Shown here piece after piece: positions 1 to 5,102 of a DNA stretch of 6,114 nt (position 1 is the stretch's first letter; every line of letters begins with the position of its first letter). The notes below the pieces were generated by a model. The model worked only from the letters and a program-made list of their open reading frames with translations. It was not told the DNA's origin and did no database searches. The DNA comes from Methanomicrobium sp. GTDB taxonomy: Archaea; Halobacteriota; Methanomicrobia; Methanomicrobiales; Methanomicrobiaceae. The DNA lies in contig JAFZMT010000189.1 of assembly GCA_017553245.1 (NCBI GenBank), forward strand, positions 1 to 6,114, written 5' to 3'. Position numbers and translations under genes: made by a program.

Positions 1-11
1 CACCGGCAGGC

Positions 12-54
12 AATAATTGAAAAAAAGAGAATTATTCCTTTTTTTCTTTTTTTG
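12..54. terminator. Bidirectional terminator-like element in convergent gap
   Basis: A perfect 7-bp inverted repeat (AATAATT at 12-18, AATTATT at 30-36) is followed on the plus strand by two seven-T runs at 39-45 and 47-53, with further T5 runs at 64-68 and 77-81. The A-run inside the loop (20-26) is a T7 run on the minus strand, suited to ending the operon that enters from the right. Archaeal RNA polymerase terminates at U-rich tracts with or without a hairpin. A gene ending just left of the window on the plus strand is implied but not seen. Roughly 85 further bases up to the regulator stop hold only T-rich sequence. Confidence 0.45.
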
Positions 55-139
55 TAGCTGTTCTTTTTGTTGTTTCTTTTTAGTTGTTCGTTGATTTCGC
101 TGTTTATCGATTTTTATCAGGGTTATCAAGGTTCAGCGG

Positions 140-340
140 TTATTCATCTTCGCCGAAGATAAACAGTTCATCTATGGTTGCGTCAAGCACCCTGGCGACA
201 TCGTGAGCTAGTTTGAGAGAAGGGTTATACTTTCCTTTCTCGAGGAAAACAACCGTCTCGCGCCTGACGCCGACAGCCTCGGCAAGCTCCGCCTGAGTGA
301 GATTTTTCTTTACGCGATAATCGCGGATTTTCGTCTCCAT
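140..340 (-). CDS. Small Xre-type helix-turn-helix transcriptional regulator
   Basis: This 66-residue protein is essentially one HTH_3/Cro-CI DNA-binding domain. The recognition unit spans about residues 5-60: helices 2 and 3 are covered by [20 protein letters not shown] (13-32), followed by the family signature [19 protein letters not shown] (34-52) and an acidic end (FGEDE). There is no ligand or dimerisation domain, which is normal for these 65-70 residue regulators in archaea. The ATG at 340 is preceded by a weak GGGAT six nt upstream. It lies 40 nt downstream of the DUF2178-like membrane gene with no terminator between them, so the two are probably one transcript. In known archaeal and bacterial pairs of this type the regulator is thought to control its own operon, and the dyads at 1151-1207 are the obvious candidate operator. 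Its ligand or signal is unknown. Confidence 0.93.
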   Translation of the reverse strand: METKIRDYRVKKNLTQAELAEAVGVRRETVVFLEKGKYNPSLKLAHDVARVLDATIDELFIFGEDE

Positions 341-380
341 TTTGCGATCCCGTTATGCCGTTACGCCGGCGGCGATTTCG

Positions 381-1070
381 TCAGTAAACATCCCCTTTCA
401 TCGCAAAATATCTCTGGAAGATGATTGTGCTGACAGGCATCAGAACAATCAGGATGCCGGTTACGGTCTCGACCGTAAACGCGACCGCTCCGAAGTAGGT
501 CAGCCAGAAGATGAGTATCAGGACAATAAACGTGAGATACCACGAGTATGCCATTCCCCATGTGCCTATCTTGAGCGAGCGTTCGTCCTGAATTTCGCGG
601 TCGGCGGGTTTGCGGTAGCCCGCAAAGCAGATTACGAACATGATTACGCCGCCCGTCGTCATCATTGTGAGGCTGTTTGAGCCGGCATCGCCGAGTCCCT
701 GCAGTCCCGCAAGTATTACTCCCGCGACCGCCATGAGCAGACCGATGATGCTTCCGGTCAGCAGAACCGCCTTTCTGCCCGTCATCTTTAATGCGATTAC
801 AGCCAGCGTCAGAACCAGAATCACGGACGCGACTGAGATTATCTCGTAAGCCGCACCGACGCCGCTCAGATATGCGGCGATTATGACGATTGCCGTCGCG
901 GCTGCACATAGGAGCGCCGTTATTACGAATTTTTTCTCCTTTGCGCCAAGCTCCGAGAAGCGCCTGACTTTGAATATTTCGCCAATGCCCTCTTTATTTT
1001 CGTACCCGGCATCATAATCGGATGATTTTTCGTATTTCGTTTCAGTATCTTTCGTATTTTCATCTTTCAT
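381..1070 (-). CDS. DUF2178-like six-helix integral membrane protein
   Basis: Starting at the ATG at 1070 this is a 229-residue protein of unknown function. A charged cytoplasmic-looking N-terminus (1-47, rich in K, D, E) precedes six predicted membrane segments at about 48-69, 75-94, 100-121, 134-151, 174-196 and 202-221. The loop before helix 5 contains DERSLKIGTWG (162-172) and the protein ends in QRYFAMKGDVY. A DER-K-I loop followed by two helices and a basic RRGD-like tail is what I recognise as the DUF2178 pattern; the first helices are an extension on that core. An ATG at 1097 would add nine residues but has no ribosome site, whereas GGAG lies 8 nt before 1070. It is the first gene of the operon with the helix-turn-helix regulator. 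The pairing suggests a membrane partner for that regulator, but no sensing or transport activity can be read from the sequence. Confidence 0.88.
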   Translation of the reverse strand: MKDENTKDTETKYEKSSDYDAGYENKEGIGEIFKVRRFSELGAKEKKFVITALLCAAATAIVIIAAYLSGVGAAYEIISVASVILVLTLAVIALKMTGRKAVLLTGSIIGLLMAVAGVILAGLQGLGDAGSNSLTMMTTGGVIMFVICFAGYRKPADREIQDERSLKIGTWGMAYSWYLTFIVLILIFWLTYFGAVAFTVETVTGILIVLMPVSTIIFQRYFAMKGDVY

Positions 1071-1078
1071 TTTTGTAT

Positions 1079-1082
1079 CTCC
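1079..1082 (-). promoter_or_regulatory. Ribosome binding site that decides the membrane protein start
   Basis: On the minus strand GGAG is followed by 8 nt and then the ATG at 1070, a good match to the archaeal anti-Shine-Dalgarno. It lies inside the longer reading frame that would begin at 1097, which makes 1070 the better start. Confidence 0.7.
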
Positions 1083-1087
1083 AAGCT

Positions 1088-1131
1088 GCCGATACAATCG
1101 GCTCGCTTTCTGTGTCGGGCTTTATGCCCGA
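1088..1131 (-). promoter_or_regulatory. Two hairpins in the 5' leader of the membrane-protein operon
   Basis: Two compact inverted repeats lie between the predicted transcription start and the GGAG site. The first is TCGGGC (1115-1120)/GCCCGA (1126-1131) with a 5-nt loop. The second is GCCGAT (1088-1093)/ATCGGC (1097-1102) with a 3-nt loop, ending 5 nt before the ribosome site. They would form in a leader of roughly 100 nt, long for an archaeal mRNA. A role in translation or stability is inference. Confidence 0.35.
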
Positions 1132-1150
1132 TTTCAATGCTCGATTTTTG

Positions 1151-1207
1151 TGTTAGAAATAAACAACAATTTGTTAGATCAATATAACATGTTAGAAGTA
1201 TATAACT
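1151..1207. promoter_or_regulatory. Triple tandem operator, TGTTA-N8-YAACW
   Basis: Three 18-bp imperfect dyads have the same architecture. TGTTA/CAACA is at 1151-1168, TGTTA/TAACA at 1172-1189, and TGTTA/TAACT at 1190-1207, each with an 8-bp spacer. All three spacers begin GA. Sites 2 and 3 abut, creating the perfect palindrome TAACATGTTA at 1185-1194. Site 3 covers the likely TATA box of the minus-strand operon, and sites 2 and 1 fall over and past its expected start point. This is what a repressor-controlled promoter looks like. The regulator encoded at 140-340 is the natural candidate binder, by inference. Confidence 0.6.
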
Positions 1208-1210
1208 TTT
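1198..1210 (-). promoter_or_regulatory. BRE/TATA promoter of the membrane protein-regulator operon
   Basis: Read on the minus strand, AAAAG (1210-1206, BRE-like) runs into TTATATAC (1205-1198), a good archaeal TATA box. Transcription would start about 25 nt downstream, near 1175, giving a leader of about 105 nt. A weaker alternative TTATATT lies inside operator site 2. Confidence 0.5.
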
Positions 1211-1323
1211 GTCACACTGATGCGGGTTATGGGGTAATACCGGGGCACCGCGTATGCCGTATTCCGCCAAAGATTTTACACTTATAGAGACAATAATAAA
1301 ACAGATTTAAACGATAGCGCACC

Positions 1324-1356
1324 GCGCAAATAACCCACAAATAAGGCGCAAATAAG
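1324..1356. repeat. Three tandem 11-bp repeats upstream of the KH gene
   Basis: The units are GCGCAAATAAC (1324-1334), CCACAAATAAG (1335-1345) and GCGCAAATAAG (1346-1356). The core CAAATAA recurs at exactly 11-bp intervals, about one helical turn, so all copies face the same side of the DNA. The array ends directly before the likely TATA box of the KH gene, a typical position for an activator or repeated BRE-like element. The rest of the divergent region (1208-1323) shows only weak repeats such as CGTATGC/CGTATTC near 1251. Confidence 0.6.
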
Positions 1357-1366
1357 ATAAAAATAT
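1357..1366 (+). promoter_or_regulatory. Candidate TATA box of the KH-domain gene
   Basis: ATAAAAATAT lies about 50 nt before the KH start. Initiation about 25 nt downstream would fall near 1387, giving a leader of about 25 nt. A GATTTAAAC element at 1304-1312 is a second, less well-placed candidate. Confidence 0.4.
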
Positions 1367-1411
1367 CAAAATCCGCATTATTTGTCCTTAAATCAAAAAA
1401 GAGATGCATAA

Positions 1412-1954
1412 ATGACACAGCAGGAAATAAAAGTTACCCAGAGCAGAATTGCGGTTATTATCGGAAAAGGCGGCAGAACCAAGCGCCTTATCGAGAAGAA
1501 GACAAAGACCGCGCTTGAGGTCGACAGCGAAGAAGGCATAGTGACGATAGAAGCCGAAGATGCGTTTGCGGTCATAAAAACCGCGGAGATAATCCGTGCC
1601 ATAAGCCGCGGCTTCTCGCCCGAGCGTGCGTTTGTCCTTCTCGAGGACGAGGACGTTATCCTCGAAGTCGTTGATTTAAGCTCAATCTGCAATTCTCCAA
1701 AGCAGATGGAGAGACTTCGCGGAAGAATCATAGGAAAGGCGGGCAAGGCGCGCGAGCAGATCGAAAACCTCACCGGCGCCGAAATCTCGGTATTCGGCAA
1801 GACGGTCGCGGTCATCGGCGGCGTCGAACAGACCAAGACCGCGATAGCCGCAATCGACATGATAATCGAGGGTCTTCCGCACGAAAGTGTCTTTGCATTC
1901 CTCGATAAGAAGAAGAAGGAAGCAAAAGCGAATATTATCGAGTATTATTACTGA
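1412..1954 (+). CDS. KH-domain ribosome assembly protein (archaeal Dim2/Pno1 type)
   Basis: A 180-residue RNA-binding protein with two KH domains. KH1 (about 5-65) carries the GxxG loop GKGG at 18-21. KH2 (about 95-155) carries GKAG at 108-111 within RLRGRIIGKAGKAREQIE. The linking segment AISRGFSPERAFVLL (63-77) and the ending around PHESVFAFLDKKKKE are characteristic of the archaeal Dim2/Krr1-like family, and the length is normal. Family members bind the 3' region of 16S rRNA during small-subunit maturation; the eukaryotic counterpart Pno1/Dim2 works with the nuclease Nob1. The ATG at 1412 has only a weak GAGATG site upstream, consistent with a short leader. In many archaea this gene follows eIF1A and the RIO1 kinase; here a divergent membrane-protein/regulator operon sits upstream instead. 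Its own promoter and terminator-like signals suggest it is transcribed alone. Confidence 0.95.
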   Translation: MTQQEIKVTQSRIAVIIGKGGRTKRLIEKKTKTALEVDSEEGIVTIEAEDAFAVIKTAEIIRAISRGFSPERAFVLLEDEDVILEVVDLSSICNSPKQMERLRGRIIGKAGKAREQIENLTGAEISVFGKTVAVIGGVEQTKTAIAAIDMIIEGLPHESVFAFLDKKKKEAKANIIEYYY

Positions 1955-2254
1955 ATGTCAGAATCGAAGGTATTCGAAGGTTTGCGAGTGATTGAAGCGA
2001 TGCATGTTAATAACATTTTATCAATTTTTCACAAACCGTTCGCATGCCTTGATAAGTCGGTCACAAATGTTTACAATATTACCGCGGAAGTGCACAAATT
2101 TCAGCTGCCGCGGTATGATTTTTCCGTCATACTTATACCTGCGGGAGATATATTTCCACTGAAAAAAATGTCTTACAAATACGCGCGTTTTGTTAAACCG
2201 CGTCTAAACTGCTCTTTTAGACAGGAAATAAAGGGGTGCGCGATTCTCCCATGA
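1955..2254 (+). CDS. Doubtful 99-codon ORF between KH protein and Hel308
   Basis: The ATG directly follows the KH stop codon in the same frame. The frame stays open for 99 codons and its TGA overlaps the second candidate Hel308 start as ATGA (2251-2254). That fit between neighbours is operon-like. Against it: no ribosome site at the KH end, no protein family I recognise, little codon bias (third positions about 44% G+C), and a run of inverted repeats, a possible terminator and likely promoter elements inside it. If real it would be a soluble protein of unknown function with no obvious signal or membrane segment. I consider the region more likely non-coding. Confidence 0.18.
   Translation: MSESKVFEGLRVIEAMHVNNILSIFHKPFACLDKSVTNVYNITAEVHKFQLPRYDFSVILIPAGDIFPLKKMSYKYARFVKPRLNCSFRQEIKGCAILP
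2004..2029 (+). terminator. Terminator-like element after the KH gene
   Basis: The inverted repeat ATGTTA (2004-2009)/TAACAT (2011-2016) is followed by TTTA and then a T5 run at 2025-2029, about 70 nt past the KH stop. As RNA it could form a 5-bp stem with an AAT loop. U-tracts of this kind end archaeal transcripts. The half-sites TGTTA/TAACA also match those of the operator at 1151-1207, but with a 1-bp instead of an 8-bp spacer. Confidence 0.35.
2080..2132 (+). other. Two overlapping inverted repeats, one resembling the 16S rRNA 530 loop
   Basis: The first is a perfect 8-bp repeat, TACCGCGG (2080-2087)/CCGCGGTA (2108-2115), enclosing 20 nt. The second is GTATGA (2113-2118)/TCATAC (2127-2132) with an 8-nt loop. 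They share bases 2113-2115 and so compete as RNA structures. The segment CAGCTGCCGCGGTA (2102-2115) matches 13 of 14 bases of the near-universal 530-loop sequence of 16S rRNA. No C/D-box motifs are placed to make it a guide RNA. Function is unknown, and the rRNA likeness may be chance. Confidence 0.35.
2147..2155 (+). promoter_or_regulatory. Candidate TATA box of the hel308-cgi121 operon
   Basis: GATATATTT is the most TATA-like element before hel308. Initiation about 25 nt downstream (near 2175) would produce a leader of about 60-75 nt containing the hairpins at 2181-2222. CTTATACC at 2132-2139 is an alternative. No convincing BRE is visible, so confidence is modest. Confidence 0.35.
2181..2222 (+). 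promoter_or_regulatory. Paired hairpins immediately before the hel308 ribosome site
   Basis: The first hairpin pairs ACGCG (2181-2185) and GTTT (2187-2190) with AAAC (2195-2198) and CGCGT (2199-2203), giving nine pairs, one bulged C and a TGTT loop. The second pairs GTCTAAA (2202-2208) with TTTAGAC (2216-2222), a perfect 7-bp stem with a 7-nt loop. They share two bases, so they could compete at their edges. The second stem ends exactly where AGGA (2223-2226) begins, placing structure against the initiation region. It could equally be a DNA operator dyad. Confidence 0.4.
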
Positions 2255-5097
2255 AAGCCGCTGAAAACGGTGATGATTCCCAAAAGAAGGGCGCTTCAAA
2301 AAAGAACGGGACGTGCAGGCTTGCCGACCTGCCCCTTCCGCAGGCGCTCATCGATGCCTACGCAAAACGCGGCATTACCGAACTTTATCCGCCGCAGGCT
2401 GAATGCGTAAAGAAAGGTCTCCTCGACGGCAAAAACCTGCTTATCTCGATTCCGACGGCAAGCGGAAAGACCCTTGTCGCCGAGATGGCAATGCACCGCC
2501 AGATAAGTGCGCAGGGAAAATGCCTCTATATTGTCCCTCTTAAAGCGCTTGCCTCCGAAAAATTCGAGGAATTTCAGAATAAGGGGGTTAAAGTCGGCAT
2601 CGCCACCGGCGACCTCGATAAACGCGACGAATACCTTGGAAAGAACGATATCATCATCACAACAAGCGAGAAGGCGGATTCGCTTTTAAGGAACAATGCG
2701 CGATGGATGGAGCTTGTCACCTGCCTCGTCATAGATGAGGCGCATCTCATCGATTCCGAAGACAGGGGCGCGACTCTGGAGATGGTGATTACAAAACTGC
2801 GCTATCTCAACAAAAACATGCAGATAATCGCGCTTACCGCCACTATCGGCAATCCGAGAGCGTTCGCGGGGTGGCTCGATGCCGAGCACGTGTCGTCGAA
2901 CTGGCGCCCCGTTATCCTCAAAGAAGGCGTTTTTTACTCGGATACCATCTATTTCGAGGAGGATGACAGAGAGATTGACCTGCCGACAAAGGACGAGGAT
3001 ACAAATCTCTGTCTGGACTGCATCAAAGAAGGCGGTCAGTGCCTCGTTTTTGTCAATTCGCGAAGGAATGCTGAAGGATTCGCAAAGCGCATGGCAAAGG
3101 CTCTCGAGAAATACGACGAGGAACTTGAGAGGCTGCATGACAATGCCCGCGATAATGCCCGCAAACGAGCCGGCGATAAGGATAAACTGAATGAGCCGGA
3201 CGAGCCGTATAAGCCGCTGACGGATGCCGCCGTTCTCGAAAGAATCGGAAAGCAGCTGGATGAGGTTGCCGAGACCGATATGGGTCAGACGCTGGCGCTC
3301 TGCACAAGAAAGGGCGCATCCTTCCATCATGCGGGCATGAAACGCGAACAGCGTCAGATTATCGAGCAGGGATTCCGCGACGGTCACATTAAGGTCATTT
3401 CTTCGACGCCGACACTTGCCGCGGGTCTCAACCTCCCGGCAAGGCGTGTCATTATCCGCGATTATATGCGCTTTTCCGAAGAGGGAATGCGCCCGATTCC
3501 CGTCCGCGAATATCGCCAGATGGCGGGGCGTGCGGGCAGACCGCATCTCGACCCCTACGGCGAGTCTGTGCTGATTGCAAAGAGCCGCGATATGGCAAAC
3601 GGGCTTTTTGAGGAGTTCATCGACGCTCCTTCCGAGGATGTGAAATCGCGGCTGGACGACGAGTCCGCACTCTGCGCCCAGATTCTCTCCCTGATTGCAA
3701 CGGGATTCGTCCGAAAGAACGAGGATCTGATTGCGTTTCTGATGCAGACCTTCTACATGTATACGAATAAGAAGAGTTCCTATCTTACGGAGATAGTCGG
3801 CGATTCCATCGAATTCCTCTCGGATGCGGGGATGATTACCGAGATTGACGGGTTTTATTCGCCGACGGCATACGGCAGTCTGGTCTCGCGCCTTTACATA
3901 AATCCGCTCAGCGCCGAGATCATCGCCGGCAAACTGCGCGAGAAGCAGGCGGCGATTGACGCGGGCTTAAGCGATCTCGCGGGAAAGGAAAAACTGCGGC
4001 GCTCAAAGGAACTTGCGGGTGACACCGCGGGCAGCCCGATTTTTTCGGATATCGGTCTTCTGCAGCTTCTCTGCAAGACGCCCGATATGCACACCCTTTA
4101 CGTGAAAAAGGACGAGATTGCGGTTATCAACCAGTTCTCCATGGAGCATGAGGATGAACTCTGGCTCGGCATCTCGTTTGACAGCATGGAGGAGGATTAT
4201 CGCGCCCTTAAAACCGCAATGCTCCTCGATAACTGGATTTCTGAGGTCAGCGAGAATCTTATCTGTCAGCGGTTTAATGTCGGTCCCGGCGATATCTACA
4301 ATGTCGTCGAGAGCATGAACTGGCTCTGTTATTCGGCGTCGCGAATCTCCGCGATGTTCGCCGGCGATCTGAGAGAGGCTGTCTCCGAGGTTGAACTGAG
4401 GATGAAGCACGGCGTTAAGCGCGAGCTGATTCCGCTGGTAAAGCTGAGGAATATCGGACGCGTCCGTGCAAGAAGGCTCTTCAACAATAATATTACGGGA
4501 CCTGCGGCGATTAAATCCGCGAAGTTTGAGGCGCTTGCCTCGATTCTCGGTCAGAAGGTTGCAAAGCAGCTTGTCGATCAGGTCTCAAAGATGGAGCGCG
4601 ATTATTCGGGTCTTGATGAGATTTCGTCACCGGCGTTATCGGCGGGTTATTCGTCATACCCGGCATCATCGTCATCGGATTATTCGGATTCGTCAGGTTC
4701 TTCCGGTTCGGGTTACACGGGCAATTCGGGCTACGATGGCGAATATGGCAACTATGGCAGTGACGGAGGAAAGGTCGCCGGCGGAGATGACGGATACGGA
4801 AAGAGCGGTGCTTCCGATGGAGGCAGCGCTGCGGATGAATCCGATTCCGGCGCAGGTGCCGCGGGTGTTGCCTCAGATGCAGGTGAAGTGCGGAAGGTTT
4901 CGGGCAGAAAGAAGGGGCTGAAAACGACACAGGATAAAACTCAGGATAAGATTCAGGATAAGATTCAGGAAACGAGTCAAGGCAGGACTCAAGATAAGAG
5001 TCCTAAGGAAAACAGAACTAAAGAGAGCAGTTCTAAAGAGAGCAGTTCTAAAGATAAGACTCAGCAGAATAAACAGAGATCACTTTTTGAATTTTAG
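2236..5097 (+). CDS. hel308: Hel308 family superfamily 2 DNA helicase with long C-terminal tail
   Basis: Hel308 is a 3'-5' ATP-dependent helicase acting at stalled forks and branched DNA. All core motifs are visible: PQ at 53-54 (Q motif), Walker A PTASGKT 73-79, DEAH 167-170, TAT 201-203, FVNSRRNAE 272-280, STPTLAAGLNLP 390-401 and QMAGRAGRP 428-436. The winged-helix and ratchet domains follow (about 470-725; GPGDIYNVVESMNWL 683-697 is typical). The helix-loop-helix domain 5 has the RAR element (744-746) and ends near 785. The family is usually 700-760 residues; this one is 953. The excess is charged inserts near 292-345 and 567-602, plus a tail (787-953) that is tyrosine/serine/glycine-rich, then lysine/glutamine-rich, and ends in QRSLFEF, a PIP-like motif. 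GTG at 2236 has AGGA 9 nt upstream; ATG at 2251 is an alternative start with GGGGTG 12 nt upstream. Cgi121 follows after 67 nt, probably in the same operon. Confidence 0.95.
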   Translation: MRDSPMKAAENGDDSQKKGASKKNGTCRLADLPLPQALIDAYAKRGITELYPPQAECVKKGLLDGKNLLISIPTASGKTLVAEMAMHRQISAQGKCLYIVPLKALASEKFEEFQNKGVKVGIATGDLDKRDEYLGKNDIIITTSEKADSLLRNNARWMELVTCLVIDEAHLIDSEDRGATLEMVITKLRYLNKNMQIIALTATIGNPRAFAGWLDAEHVSSNWRPVILKEGVFYSDTIYFEEDDREIDLPTKDEDTNLCLDCIKEGGQCLVFVNSRRNAEGFAKRMAKALEKYDEELERLHDNARDNARKRAGDKDKLNEPDEPYKPLTDAAVLERIGKQLDEVAETDMGQTLALCTRKGASFHHAGMKREQRQIIEQGFRDGHIKVISSTPTLAAGLNLPARRVIIRDYMRFSEEGMRPIPVREYRQMAGRAGRPHLDPYGESVLIAKSRDMANGLFEEFIDAPSEDVKSRLDDESALCAQILSLIATGFVRKNEDLIAFLMQTFYMYTNKKSSYLTEIVGDSIEFLSDAGMITEIDGFYSPTAYGSLVSRLYINPLSAEIIAGKLREKQAAIDAGLSDLAGKEKLRRSKELAGDTAGSPIFSDIGLLQLLCKTPDMHTLYVKKDEIAVINQFSMEHEDELWLGISFDSMEEDYRALKTAMLLDNWISEVSENLICQRFNVGPGDIYNVVESMNWLCYSASRISAMFAGDLREAVSEVELRMKHGVKRELIPLVKLRNIGRVRARRLFNNNITGPAAIKSAKFEALASILGQKVAKQLVDQVSKMERDYSGLDEISSPALSAGYSSYPASSSSDYSDSSGSSGSGYTGNSGYDGEYGNYGSDGGKVAGGDDGYGKSGASDGGSAADESDSGAGAAGVASDAGEVRKVSGRKKGLKTTQDKTQDKIQDKIQETSQGRTQDKSPKENRTKESSSKESSSKDKTQQNKQRSLFEF
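4615..4866 (+). other. Tyr/Ser/Gly low-complexity segment of the Hel308 tail
   Basis: Residues about 794-877 are almost entirely S, G, Y, D, A and N. Eight tyrosines (805, 808, 816, 827, 833, 837, 840, 854) are each flanked by G, S, D, N, E or similar small or polar residues. No lysine or arginine occurs between 789 and 845, so the segment is acidic, while the following part (885-948) is strongly basic. It is predicted to be disordered. The DNA is correspondingly repetitive, with recurring TCGG and TCATC words. Confidence 0.7.
4927..4998 (+). repeat. 12-bp tandem repeats coding for TQDK/IQDK units
   Basis: Six consecutive 12-bp units lie in frame within the Hel308 tail (residues 898-921). 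The best copies are ACTCAGGATAAG (4939-4950) and ATTCAGGATAAG (4951-4962). Units four and five are degenerate and the sixth, ACTCAAGATAAG (4987-4998), is again close to consensus. A seventh, weaker relative follows. The periodicity points to growth by slippage or unequal exchange while the frame was kept. Confidence 0.8.
5018..5058 (+). repeat. 15-bp tandem repeat near the hel308 3' end
   Basis: CTAAAGAGAGCAGTT occurs as two identical adjacent copies (5018-5032, 5033-5047), followed by a partial third copy starting CTAAAGA at 5048. They code for KESSS repeats (residues 929-938) just before the terminal QRSLFEF motif. Identity at the nucleotide level suggests a recent duplication. Confidence 0.85.
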
Positions 5098-5102
5098 CGG
5101 CA

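Noticed and set aside
361..909. 182-codon minus-strand frame overlapping the membrane protein
   Set aside because: Arginine/histidine/cysteine-rich shifted translation of the membrane-protein gene, with no hydrophobic pattern or family likeness.
1404..1415. Upstream ATG-CAT-AAA-TGA overlapping the KH start
   Set aside because: A three-codon frame with no ribosome site is expected by chance; not treated as an upstream ORF.
1067..1418. Two small minus-strand frames in the divergent intergenic region
   Set aside because: They cover the operators, repeats and promoters, have no ribosome site, and resemble no protein.
1952..1957. Possible read-through or recoding of the KH stop TGA into the in-frame ORF
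   Set aside because: The KH protein ends where the family normally ends, and no recoding element or family extension supports longer translation.
2071..2135. C/D-box guide RNA aimed at the 16S 530 loop
   Set aside because: The complement TATTACCGCGG is present, but no CTGA box follows it and no RTGATGA box is placed correctly.
2686..3546. 286-codon open frame on the minus strand within hel308
   Set aside because: It lies opposite strongly conserved helicase motifs, reads as no known fold, and is the usual antisense shadow of a G+C-biased gene.
4511..4930. Arg/His-rich frames on both strands across the Hel308 tail
   Set aside because: They are out-of-frame readings of the repetitive serine/glycine-coding sequence.
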